DNA of 64,000 bases, from positions 62,001-126,000 of the forward strand of contig NZ_CAMFJS010000010.1 of NCBI RefSeq assembly GCF_945956965.1, written 5' to 3'. The stretch's first letter is position 1; every line of letters begins with the position of its first letter. Source of the DNA: an uncultured Roseateles sp. (GTDB lineage: Bacteria > Pseudomonadota > Gammaproteobacteria > Burkholderiales > Burkholderiaceae_C). A program made the translations under genes and the position numbers. Below, piece by piece: positions 21,638 through 30,255 of this stretch. The notes under the pieces were generated by a model. It searched no databases. It worked only from the letters and a program-made list of their open reading frames with translations, and had not been told where the DNA came from.

Positions 21638-22057
21638 ATGGAACGCGTTCGCATTGATAAGTGGCTTTGGGCTGCCCGCTTCTACAAAACCCGTTCGCTT
21701 GCTGCCGACGAAATCACACGCAATCGCGTCCAGGTGAACGGCGATACTGCTAAGGCATCCCGTGAAGTCAAGGTAGGCGATACCGTTTCAGTACGCCAGG
21801 GCTCCGTTACTCGCGTCGTACGAGTGCGTGGTGTAAGCCAAATTCGTGGCCCGGCACCGACGGCACAGGCACTCTACGAAGAAACTGAGGAAAGCCTCCG
21901 GGCCCAAGCCGAGGCGCGCGAGCAACGCCGAATCGCAAACGAACCGGCGCTCAGCATTGAGCACGGCCGCCCAACGAAGAGAGATCGACGTGAGTTGGAT
22001 GCGGTCCAACATGTCGATTGGGATGATAGATGGAGCGCAAAGCTCAGCGAGGGCTGA
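21638..22057 (+). CDS. hslR: Island-borne complete HslR (Hsp15, S4 domain)
   Basis: 139 residues: MERVRIDKWLWAARFYKTRS, S4 domain through VKVGDTVSVRQG, then YEETEESLRAQ and HGRPTKRDRRELD, so the full family length with intact N- and C-termini. It is a divergent homologue of the split host gene, lower in GC, hence acquired rather than duplicated. Its start region is identical to the host gene over 17 bases (GATAAGTGGCTTTGGGC at 21656-21672) at exactly the sequence next to the insertion point. It converges with the recombinase trio and probably supplies Hsp15 activity lost on integration. No strong Shine-Dalgarno is visible. The 212-bp stretch before it has no other gene. Confidence 0.95.
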   Translation: MERVRIDKWLWAARFYKTRSLAADEITRNRVQVNGDTAKASREVKVGDTVSVRQGSVTRVVRVRGVSQIRGPAPTAQALYEETEESLRAQAEAREQRRIANEPALSIEHGRPTKRDRRELDAVQHVDWDDRWSAKLSEG

Positions 22058-22138
22058 CTATCTAGTGCGCCGCCAGTCGACTACAGCCGATCGCGGGATT
22101 CAAAGCGAATTGACAGGACGGACATGTCGCCCCGCCGT

Positions 22139-22786
22139 TCATCTGCCAGCGCCGTCACCAGTAATTTTCCGAAGCGCTGAAACATAACCTACGCGCTGAA
22201 TGGTGCGTCCCTTTGAATTCAGCACGCGCCCATGTTCATCAGTTACCCAACCTTCTGAATCCAGTAGGTCAGTACTAATAGCATATCTGAGAGCAGAAAT
22301 TTCCGACGCAGTCAAGCCATGCGAAGCCGGAAGTATCTCTATCGTGTCACCTGCCGGCGTCGGCGCTTCCGCACGAAGATCGACCACCAAATTAAGATTT
22401 GCTTTGAGTGTTCTGAGCTCCCCCCGCATTTTCCTGTTCTCCGCAATCACCGCGCCAATAATAGATTTAACCGCGATATCCGGGATCTTGCTCAGCACCG
22501 CTGCAATCGGATCATCGGCCACCTGCTTGGGCTTCTTTGTAGAACATGATGAAAAATCGGCCCAAGCCTTTATTAGTCCCCTGTAGTCATCTCCTGTACG
22601 ATTTCTAATAGTCGATTCGGCAGGACCACCTGCTTTGAGTGAAAGCCTTGCAATGGTGGCAGTACTAAAGTCTTTGCTACCGCGATCATGCTGCTCCTGA
22701 CAGACAGCGTTCAAGATAGTCAAGTTTCTCACTTTGCGCGCATTGGATTTCGCACAGAGCAGTTGGAACAGTTCTTCGGGCCTCAT
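22139..22786 (-). CDS. gmtX: GmtX-like third protein of a recombinase trio
   Basis: 215 residues starting MRPEELFQLLCAKSNARKVR. The N-terminal half contains a likely HTH (DFSTATIARLSLKAGGPAES, then TIRNRTGDDYRGLI), in the style of proteins that accompany paired tyrosine recombinases and help bind DNA. Residues 95-150 form a coiled-coil-like helix; the C-terminal part has an ASEISALRYAIS helix and GRVLNSKGRTI strand. It follows the large recombinase after 9 bp. Assignment rests on order, size and the N-terminal pattern of the gamma-mobile-trio. Confidence 0.72.
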   Translation of the reverse strand: MRPEELFQLLCAKSNARKVRNLTILNAVCQEQHDRGSKDFSTATIARLSLKAGGPAESTIRNRTGDDYRGLIKAWADFSSCSTKKPKQVADDPIAAVLSKIPDIAVKSIIGAVIAENRKMRGELRTLKANLNLVVDLRAEAPTPAGDTIEILPASHGLTASEISALRYAISTDLLDSEGWVTDEHGRVLNSKGRTIQRVGYVSALRKITGDGAGR

Positions 22787-22795
22787 TTTCCAAAC

Positions 22796-25700
22796 TCAAT
22801 GCGGTGCGCCGGCTGCAGGAGCTGCCAGCTTCATGATTCTTGCAGCGGGTATCGCAATCATAGATGTCGAAATGACTTCCAAAGCGTCATCCAAAACACC
22901 CAATTCATGCAGTGATTTGCGCCCCTCGATGTACTCCACTGCTCCTTTCAATGTACCAGCCCTCGATTTAATCAACTCAACAACAGCATTTCCCACCTTT
23001 AACTGCTGATCCTGAGACAGTCGGTAAAATATTGGGCTCTTTCCGTTCAGCTCCAGCATGCAGTCCAGGATTTGGCTCCGGCGCAGAGTCGGCCTTCTCG
23101 CGTCTACCTCGGGATACATCACAGCGCTCTGACAAAGCACCTCAATTTGATGAAATTCTGAGTTTGTCTCTGTGAGTGCAAATTTAATATCAGAGATCCC
23201 GCCAACTGGAACAAGGTGAACACCACCCTTCTTGTCTCTGTTGAGAATTTCTATTGAGCGACCGATAAGGTAGTGACACGCCTGCATGTCATTCAATAGC
23301 CCACCCATTGCCTCAGCTTCTGCCTCCATTCGCTGTGAGACCTTTTCGAGTTCTTGATGCCCCCCAAAAATACCGCCGAATTGTTCACAGTGGGAACGCT
23401 CATTCTCAAGCCGAATGACCCTATCACTGAGATCAGAATGGCGCTCGGCGGTCTCATGCGTGCGATAGCTAATCTCATTGAAATGAGCCTGCAAGCCGGG
23501 AAGAAATGCTGGCCCAGTTAAGAAAAACCTACATCGAACACAATTCCGCGTCGCGGGATATCCAGGAACCGGCCCAAATAGTGCACGACGTTTGGCATCC
23601 GATTCATTGCCTATGGGATCCCCACCCACATCACACATCGTCCCGCCAACTGGACAAATTCCCTTATCTTCAAAGATGAATGCAGCCGCAGATGGTTGCT
23701 TGGATGCGGCCAATGCTGCACTGGGTGCAAGACTGGAGAATCGCTTGTCAATCTGCTCCACGGTCGCATTCATGAGAAACCGTCTATGATTTTCCTTATC
23801 TGCTTCGATTGATTTCTTTTCAGCCTCTGACAGGACCTCCGCCATATAAGCTAAGCCTAGCTTGGTATAGTAGATCGTCATGATGATTCTTGAATGTCCC
23901 GCGATAAGCTTGGAAACGACAGAGATAGGCAACTGCAGATCAAGAATTAAGTAGCTAATCAGCGAGACTCGAAGCGAGTGTAGAGGGAAATAGGACTCGC
24001 TACTCCCTTCTCCAACGACAAATCTTATTGGCGTTCCGTCGTCGAGGGTTTCCCCTCGATTTTCACAGCGCAGCTCGAGCTCAGCCAACATGGCGTACCA
24101 AAGCCCTGAAACAGGTATCTTTGTTATCGGCAGAAGTTTATCTGCGCCGCGACCAGCAGCATTACGGAACAGAAAACAGCCAGAACCTCTTTCAGCCAAA
24201 ACCTCCTTACTGGTCGCAGACCCGAGATGCTTCACCTCCAAGGTCGTCCATGGAGTAGGGCAAGCAATCGGGTTATACCGCTCTTGCCAATTTCTCAGTT
24301 TCTCAAGCCAGTACAGAACCTCACGATGTGTCCAAGGTATTACGTATCCCTTCCTGTTTTCCGGCTTATTCAGATCTGCAGTTTTATTCGTATTGACGAA
24401 TAGGCCCGCCCCGCTCTCCCGCGCATCGCGATGAAACACGCCAACTTGGTATGGCCTCTTCTGGCTTCCAATGGCCAAGGCAGATTCGTTAAGAACAAAC
24501 TTGCCGTCCTGATATCTCCATGTGTCGGCCTCACCACTATCAAGAAGCCGAACTTGAGTGGTTCGAAGCGGTAGTTCCAGCTTGATGTAGATCGCCATCG
24601 CTCGAACAGGTGACCAAAGCTCCGTGATTTCAGCGCCTAATCCCCGTTCAAGCTCTGTTCTTGTCGCTGGGCGTACTCGCCAAACACAATCGAGGTCATT
24701 CTTGTCGATTAATTCCGCATCGACAGCAAACCAGTCACCGTAGCCACGATTGCTGTCGCTATCTGTAGCCCTATGCGCCCATTCCCAATCCCTAAAGTTC
24801 TGCCCTGGCGCCAGAAGTCCCCTAAGCTCTTTAATGTAGCGGATCGAGAGTACAGAACGGACCGATTCCGATGGGGTTGCAATCCCCCCAAATGTCAACT
24901 TTGGGACAGGATTGTGGAAATGAGGGGGTACGACACGATTTCCATGCCCGTCATCAATGCTCAATTTTTCATTCAAAATCCATTGAAGGAAATCATGCAC
25001 CGCATTGTTGATCTTCACGCGATGGGATTTTTGGTGCCCTGTTTCATCAGTGGCGCCTTTTTGACGCGCCGAAGACAGCATCGGCTTCGCTGAATCACGC
25101 CGCAGGAATATGATGGGCTGGAGTTCAACCCTTTGGGCGTGAACATAATCTATTAAGAAATGGTTGATCGCTTTAAGTTTCGCCGAGATCCCCCCTCTTT
25201 GCTTTGATAGATACTCCGCAGCCAACGTTTGCCAGTGTATAAGCCCTGGATTGATCTTAAGCAGATGAGCGAATTCAAAATCCGTAGTTTTTCCTAGCAA
25301 TCTATCGGCAAATCGCGAGAACGGATTTCTCAAATGAGAGTGAGGTGAGACTTCCTTTGCACCAACTTTTAACTGATCCAGAACCCATGCCGCAAAGTCA
25401 AAAATTGCGTCGTTTGTTCTAACGATTGTCTTTTCCGAGGACCTCCGTATGTCCCCTATCGTTTGCTTGAGATCAGGAACGGGATGGTTGCCTTCAAAGA
25501 TGAATCTCGGGTCGAGCGGAAGTTCATGTTCAAGCAGATATCCAAGGAAAAATAGATTCAGAGAAGCTTTCGCGAGCTCGTCACCGATCGACTCTTCAGC
25601 AAGCCAGCGCGCTGCAAATGCTCTCCACCCCTCGAAACCCGGATTGAAGTCGAGCAGATACTTAAACTCCGGGTCAAATCCGACATTGAGCGACTTTGCT

Positions 25701-26101
25701 CGCCGTCTCCGAAACGGGCTCCGCAAAATCTCTAGCTCGCCTTCCTTTAGGTTCAACGAAGAACGAATGCTTCGAGCCACCCACTTCACGAAGTCACATA
25801 TCGCATCGTGCATCTTTGTCCGCGTCGTCTCCGCCGTTTTGCAGACGCGTTCAAGAACAACCATTAGGTCGGGCACCGACTTCGTTGAATCAAGCAAGTA
25901 CTTAGGGTCGAGTGGTACACCCTCTCCAAGAAGATAGTCGACGAAGAAATAGACCAACGCTGATTTCACCGTGCCCCGGGTCGTTCCATTTTGCTGAGTT
26001 GCGTACCATTCCTTCGCTAGCAGCCTCCATTCTTCGAAGCCACTATCTAGCTCAAGCAAGAATTTGAAGTTCTCGTCAACGTGCTTGACTGGTCGTCGCA
26101 T
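22796..26101 (-). CDS. gmtZ: GmtZ-like giant tyrosine recombinase with three N-terminal repeats
   Basis: 1101 residues from the ATG at 26101, which has AGGAGG 7 bases upstream (an in-frame TTG two codons earlier is less likely). Three tandem modules span about residues 9-130, 143-262 and 274-392, each with F..LL..(N/D)(S/P)G, W....A..(W/Y), a ....FF.DYLL helix, LDP.(Y/F), DA..DF..W and an ending such as LRNPF. The catalytic part has an Arg candidate in LPLRTTQVRLL, HSLRVSLISYL (H-x-x-R), AGHSRIIMTIYYT (His and Tyr). A Cys-rich segment (CPVGGTMCDVGG, then NCVRCRFF) follows, then coiled coil. It overlaps gmtY by 26 bp and so is coupled to it. Confidence 0.8.
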   Translation of the reverse strand: MRRPVKHVDENFKFLLELDSGFEEWRLLAKEWYATQQNGTTRGTVKSALVYFFVDYLLGEGVPLDPKYLLDSTKSVPDLMVVLERVCKTAETTRTKMHDAICDFVKWVARSIRSSLNLKEGELEILRSPFRRRRAKSLNVGFDPEFKYLLDFNPGFEGWRAFAARWLAEESIGDELAKASLNLFFLGYLLEHELPLDPRFIFEGNHPVPDLKQTIGDIRRSSEKTIVRTNDAIFDFAAWVLDQLKVGAKEVSPHSHLRNPFSRFADRLLGKTTDFEFAHLLKINPGLIHWQTLAAEYLSKQRGGISAKLKAINHFLIDYVHAQRVELQPIIFLRRDSAKPMLSSARQKGATDETGHQKSHRVKINNAVHDFLQWILNEKLSIDDGHGNRVVPPHFHNPVPKLTFGGIATPSESVRSVLSIRYIKELRGLLAPGQNFRDWEWAHRATDSDSNRGYGDWFAVDAELIDKNDLDCVWRVRPATRTELERGLGAEITELWSPVRAMAIYIKLELPLRTTQVRLLDSGEADTWRYQDGKFVLNESALAIGSQKRPYQVGVFHRDARESGAGLFVNTNKTADLNKPENRKGYVIPWTHREVLYWLEKLRNWQERYNPIACPTPWTTLEVKHLGSATSKEVLAERGSGCFLFRNAAGRGADKLLPITKIPVSGLWYAMLAELELRCENRGETLDDGTPIRFVVGEGSSESYFPLHSLRVSLISYLILDLQLPISVVSKLIAGHSRIIMTIYYTKLGLAYMAEVLSEAEKKSIEADKENHRRFLMNATVEQIDKRFSSLAPSAALAASKQPSAAAFIFEDKGICPVGGTMCDVGGDPIGNESDAKRRALFGPVPGYPATRNCVRCRFFLTGPAFLPGLQAHFNEISYRTHETAERHSDLSDRVIRLENERSHCEQFGGIFGGHQELEKVSQRMEAEAEAMGGLLNDMQACHYLIGRSIEILNRDKKGGVHLVPVGGISDIKFALTETNSEFHQIEVLCQSAVMYPEVDARRPTLRRSQILDCMLELNGKSPIFYRLSQDQQLKVGNAVVELIKSRAGTLKGAVEYIEGRKSLHELGVLDDALEVISTSMIAIPAARIMKLAAPAAGAPH

Positions 26102-27635
26102 TTGCAATCCTCCTAAACCTATTTTCTTCCTTGGCGAGAAGCCCTAGAGGATCAAAGTCATGAAATCCAAAGTCAGCCAGATTCGGGCGATCAGGTTCAT
26201 TGCCATCAGATCGGCGCAAACTTTCTTCAATCATCGATTGCACCTGCTCGTACTCTGGCTCCGTATAAATTGCTTGGGATTCAAGTGATCTATGGTGCAT
26301 GGCCTTCTTAATCACCAGCGCTCCAATTTTTGCTTTAGCAAGCTTCTGACCATACGCATGCCTATGCCCATGCGCAGTTGTTCCCAGAACTTTCGCTGGA
26401 ATAAGTCCAATCCGCTCGACCGCCTTTGCATGCTGTCCCATAAAGGTATCTAGAGAATATGGATCCCCCTTCTCCGTCACGAATGCGAAAGGATGAATGC
26501 AGTCAAGCTGGGATCTTGTTGACATGTAGTAGATCCATAGCTTCAAGAAGAGTTCGGCCGCCCATGTCGATGACCAAAAGACGTAAAAGAAGTTGCCTCC
26601 ACCTTCAAGCGCATTTCCTTTCCAACCTGCATGCAATTGGTTTGTCGTTGAATAGAGGTTTCGCGGAAGCAAGCCATATCGCGTTCGCAAGTAGGCCTGT
26701 CGATTCAAGGGCTGCTGTTTAAGCCCTGGAACCCCGGCATCTGGCGGTACTGCTCCCGAAGACGGGTGGTAGATTCGAACCAGAGCCTGATCTGGGTGAA
26801 GTGGATTCGCAGCCACGTCATGGACAAACAAATGGAATGGCTCTGAAACACGCACTCCGCCGTAATGCATGAGCATCGTGATCAGGATGTCTCGCACATT
26901 GAGGCGCTCTTCCAGTCGGGGACTTGTTTGCCGCCCAGGCACGATGAACCCTGCAAAAAGGAGATCAAGAATTCGTTCCCTTGGGAAAATCTTGGTCGCG
27001 CCACGGTCGACAACGGGTGTGCGTCCCAGCATCACGCTGCGGGCCCGCCGAAGTTCTACCGCTGCGGCGCTGCTGCTATAGGTGTGACCGAGAAATGCCC
27101 TGTCGCGTCTCTGATGCCAGGCAGCCCAAGCAAGGGCTTCCTCGCCACGGGTCGCCGTTCGCCAGGGATTGAGTGGCCGTGTGCCATCTCTGTCTGCAAG
27201 CCAATCGCTGAGAGCCGTTATCGGCCCCAACAGACCACGGACAGCGGACTCACCTCGCCCAAACCAGTAGAGACCACTCGGATCGATACCGTCAGGTCCG
27301 ATCGTCCCAGAGTGCAAAGCCCCCGCGAATGCAACGAAGAGGTCCCTAGAGTCCTCAAAGCAGCTCCGATTCGCCAGGAAGTAATCCAGTAGGAGCGAAA
27401 CCCCTAGGACGAGCTTGTTCATCCAGCTCTGGCTGCGGGCGTGGCCTACAAACGCCAAATACCGCGCAAGTGGCATCAGTGGCCCGTGCTCGGTGAGGAT
27501 CACGGGGATCTCTTGCCAAACACCAGAGTTGTCTCGATATGCGCGCCCTCTAACTACCGAGTGGCGCGTGTGCCCCTCAACGACCAGACCTACGTCAGAA
27601 GGATCTGACACCGAGCAAGAAGAAGAACATAACAC
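26076..27635 (-). CDS. gmtY: GmtY-like tyrosine recombinase
   Basis: About 519 residues from a GTG at 27635; GTG at 27611 or 27704 are alternatives. Catalytic elements of the tyrosine recombinase family are visible: HYGGVRVSEPFHL (Arg I), TAHGHRHAYGQKL (box II His/Arg) and AMHHRSLESQAIYTEPE (third His and nucleophile Tyr). A -35/-10-like pair TTGCAG (27693-27688) and TAAAAT (27672-27667) lies just inside the island end, favouring a start below 27660. First gene of the trio, reading inwards from the right end. With GmtZ it presumably catalyses integration and excision at the hslR site. Confidence 0.8.
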   Translation of the reverse strand: MLCSSSCSVSDPSDVGLVVEGHTRHSVVRGRAYRDNSGVWQEIPVILTEHGPLMPLARYLAFVGHARSQSWMNKLVLGVSLLLDYFLANRSCFEDSRDLFVAFAGALHSGTIGPDGIDPSGLYWFGRGESAVRGLLGPITALSDWLADRDGTRPLNPWRTATRGEEALAWAAWHQRRDRAFLGHTYSSSAAAVELRRARSVMLGRTPVVDRGATKIFPRERILDLLFAGFIVPGRQTSPRLEERLNVRDILITMLMHYGGVRVSEPFHLFVHDVAANPLHPDQALVRIYHPSSGAVPPDAGVPGLKQQPLNRQAYLRTRYGLLPRNLYSTTNQLHAGWKGNALEGGGNFFYVFWSSTWAAELFLKLWIYYMSTRSQLDCIHPFAFVTEKGDPYSLDTFMGQHAKAVERIGLIPAKVLGTTAHGHRHAYGQKLAKAKIGALVIKKAMHHRSLESQAIYTEPEYEQVQSMIEESLRRSDGNEPDRPNLADFGFHDFDPLGLLAKEENRFRRIANATTSQAR

Positions 27636-27666
27636 GTATTGATAACATGAAGAGTGCAGATAAATG

Positions 27667-27693
27667 ATTTTAATGCACGATAGACGACTGCAA
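27667..27693 (-). promoter_or_regulatory. Candidate promoter of the recombinase trio
   Basis: TTGCAG (27693-27688) and TAAAAT (27672-27667) on the minus strand, 15 bases apart, followed by AT-rich leader. It sits 50-75 bp inside the right island end, so the trio would be transcribed from within the element irrespective of the host locus. Confidence 0.4.
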
Positions 27694-27744
27694 GCCCTGC
27701 ACACCGATCAAACAAGGACTGGTAGGTTTGCGCGCACCATGTAA

Positions 27745-27822
27745 TGCCCAAAGCCACTTATCCAGGCGCAGGCCATCGGCCTTGGCGGTTTTCTTGTCTG
27801 CGGTGGCGGCTTGATTTTTCAT
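27745..27822 (-). pseudogene. hslR: hslR, 5' fragment right of the island
   Basis: 26 codons starting MKNQAATADKKTAK and ending DGLRLDKWLWA at the island junction. The ATG at 27822 overlaps the tctE stop codon (ATGA), so the original hslR was translationally coupled to the two-component operon. Beyond the junction the frame runs into a stop after a few island codons (TTA CAT GGT GCG CGC AAA ...). Confidence 0.93.
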
Positions 27823-29297
27823 GTGGCGGCATTGTCCGCCAAGCGCGGCGGGCTCGCGATGGGCAGGCGCACCCGCGCGATCAGGCCGCTGCCGTTGGCT
27901 GCGCCTGGCTCGGGCGTGCGGTTGTCTAGGCTCATTTGCCCGCCCATGGACTGCACGATTTCGCGACAGATCGCCAGCCCCAAGCCAGCGCCGCCTGGCG
28001 AGCCGCTGGCAAAGGGCTGCATCAGGCGTGGCCGCAGGCTGGGGGCGATGCCGGGCCCGCTGTCAGCGATGGCGAGTTCGGCGTGCTCACCCATGTCGCG
28101 CAAGCTCACGCTCAGCTGGCCCAGTGGCGGGCTGTGTTTGACGGCGTTATGCAGCAGATTGCGCACCAGCTCGCGCAGCGCCCAGGGGTGGCCCAGCACC
28201 GGGCAGCTCTGCGTGTCCAGCTCGAAGTCCAGACCTGCATCGGCGATCAGCGGGGCCAGATCCAGCGCCACTTCGCGCACGGTGTCGGCCCAGTCCTGCA
28301 GCGGCGGGTCGCCTTGCTGGCGCAGCTGCTCCACTTTGGCCAGGGCCAGCATCTGGTTGGCCAGATTGGTGGCGCCGTCCACGGTCTGACCGATCTCGCT
28401 GAGCGCCTGCATCGGGCTCAGGTCGCCGCGCTGGGCGGATTGCACCTGCACCTTCAGCACCGCCAGCGGGGTGCGAAGCTGATGGGAGGCGTCGCGCACA
28501 AAACGTTTTTGGTGCGCGAGCAGATTGGCTTGGCGGTCCCAGGCGACGTTGATGGCGGCGATCAGCGGGCTCAGCTCGGCTGGGGCGGCGGGCGCATGGA
28601 TGGGGCGCAAATCATCGCCTTCGCGCGCGGTGATGGCGCGGCTGAGCTCTCGCACCGGCCGCGTGGCGCCTTGCACCACCAGCCATACCACCGCAGCAAT
28701 CACCGCCAGCAAGGCGGCCTGATGCCATAGCGTGGACTGCAGCACCCGGTGGGCCAGGGTGCGGCGCAGCTGCAGGGTTTCGGCCACCTGGATGGTGGCC
28801 ATGCCCATGCCGTCTTCATCGGCCACCGGCTGCAGCAGCACGGCAACGCGGACCGGCTCGCCGTGATAGACATCGTCGTAAAAATCGACCAGGGCCGCGT
28901 AGATGCCGCGTGCTGGGATCTGCCCATGCCAGGCTGGCAAGTCCTCAAAGCCCGAAACCAGCTCACCCTTGAAACCGCTGACCTTGTAGACCATGCGGCT
29001 GCGGTTGTCGGCCTCGAAGGCTTCCAGCGCGGAGTAGGGCACGGCCGCATGCAAGGTGGGCACGCCGCCGCTATTGCGCACATCGAGCTGCTCGCCAATG
29101 GCCTTGGCCGAGGCCAAAAGGCTGCGGTCGTAGGCGGTGTCCACGGCGGCCAGGGCGTCGAAATAAAGCCGGTAGGCATTGAGCCCGACCAGCATGCCCA
29201 CCGGCAGCAAGATGCCCAGCAGCAGCTGGCTGCGCATGGACAAGCGACCTATACCTTGGCCCAAACGCTGGCCCAGACCGAAGAACCAAGACTTCAT
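27819..29297 (-). CDS. tctE: TctE-like sensor histidine kinase
   Basis: 492 residues. An N-terminal transmembrane helix about 24-44 (LLLGILLPVGMLVGLNAYRL) and a second about 178-198 flank a periplasmic 2CSK-type sensor domain. Then come HAMP-like sequence, the H-box RFVRDASHQLRTPLAVL, the N-box LLHNAVKHSP, and G-boxes IADSGPGIAPSL and GGAGLGLAICREIV. It partners the response regulator 10 bp upstream and lies divergent from tctCBA, so it likely senses tricarboxylates such as citrate and activates the transporter. The gene end is intact despite the island next door. Confidence 0.9.
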   Translation of the reverse strand: MKSWFFGLGQRLGQGIGRLSMRSQLLLGILLPVGMLVGLNAYRLYFDALAAVDTAYDRSLLASAKAIGEQLDVRNSGGVPTLHAAVPYSALEAFEADNRSRMVYKVSGFKGELVSGFEDLPAWHGQIPARGIYAALVDFYDDVYHGEPVRVAVLLQPVADEDGMGMATIQVAETLQLRRTLAHRVLQSTLWHQAALLAVIAAVVWLVVQGATRPVRELSRAITAREGDDLRPIHAPAAPAELSPLIAAINVAWDRQANLLAHQKRFVRDASHQLRTPLAVLKVQVQSAQRGDLSPMQALSEIGQTVDGATNLANQMLALAKVEQLRQQGDPPLQDWADTVREVALDLAPLIADAGLDFELDTQSCPVLGHPWALRELVRNLLHNAVKHSPPLGQLSVSLRDMGEHAELAIADSGPGIAPSLRPRLMQPFASGSPGGAGLGLAICREIVQSMGGQMSLDNRTPEPGAANGSGLIARVRLPIASPPRLADNAAT

Positions 29298-29307
29298 GCG
29301 CCGCCAC

Positions 29308-30018
29308 TCACGGCTCGGCCTTGAGCAAATAGCCCAGGCCGCGCAGCGTCACTAGGCGGGCCTGGGTGGTGCTGAGTTTTTTGCGCAGACGGTAGGCCAC
29401 CACCTCGATGGCATCGGGCTGCACGTCCACTGCGTCACCAAACACCAGGCTGCTCAGGCGCTCCTTGGCCACCGCCTGGCCGGGGCGCGCCAGCAGGGCG
29501 CGCAGCAGGGCGGCTTCGCGCGGCGGCAGCTCCAGCGCCAGGCCCATGTGATAGATGGCGCCACTTTCCTGATCGGCACGCAGGCCGCAAAAGCTTGGGG
29601 TGTCGGCGCTGTGCGGCGGTAGGGTCGATGCAGCGGAAGGGGTGGAATGGTCGGCGCTGCGGCGGCGCCTTGCCAGCGCGCGCACGCGGGCCTCCAACTC
29701 GTCCAGGTCAAAGGGCTTGGGCAGATAGTCGTCGGCACCGATATTCAGGCCCAGGATGCGGTCACCCACGGTGCCGCGCGCGGTCAGGATGATGACGGGG
29801 GTGCTGAGGTTTTCGGCCCGCGCGTCGGACAGCACTTCCAAGCCATCGCGGCCGGGCAGGGAGAGGTCCAGCAAGACCACGTCGGGCCGGCATTCGCGCC
29901 AGCGTTCCAACGCCTGGGCGCCATCGCCGCAGCTGGTGACATGGATGCCGCGGCGCTCGAAAGAGCGCTGCAAAGCCGTCTGCATGGCCAGGTTGTCTTC
30001 GATCAGCAGCAGATTCAT
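29308..30018 (-). CDS. tctD: TctD-like OmpR-family response regulator
   Basis: 236 residues from the ATG at 30018. The receiver domain has acidic-pocket EDN, the phosphorylation site DVVLLDLSLPGRDG (Asp near 51), the switch Thr in ILTARG and the Lys in YLPKPFD. A 35-residue Ser/Thr/Pro linker leads to a winged-helix DNA-binding domain (RLSSLVFGDAVDVQPDAIEV and VYRLRKKL-type helix). The longer open frame upstream runs through the promoter region and is not used. Transcribed with tctE; divergent from tctC. Confidence 0.93.
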   Translation of the reverse strand: MNLLLIEDNLAMQTALQRSFERRGIHVTSCGDGAQALERWRECRPDVVLLDLSLPGRDGLEVLSDARAENLSTPVIILTARGTVGDRILGLNIGADDYLPKPFDLDELEARVRALARRRRSADHSTPSAASTLPPHSADTPSFCGLRADQESGAIYHMGLALELPPREAALLRALLARPGQAVAKERLSSLVFGDAVDVQPDAIEVVAYRLRKKLSTTQARLVTLRGLGYLLKAEP

Positions 30019-30255
30019 GGCGGCACGATACCAGCGGCGGCGCGGCGCGCGGGCGAGTTTCGCGATCTCTGGTTTACCCGTAGCTTGCGGACAGCGAATT
30101 GACAGGCTCGCCCCGCACCATTCAGGGTCGTGAACTGGTCGGGGCGGGCAGGACCCGCCGGCTCGGTGTTCACGGCCAAGCAGCCTGGCTGCGCCTTCGG
30201 GCGAGAGCAAAATTTCTCATCCGTTCTGGCCCATTCAAAAAAACAGGAGACAAGC

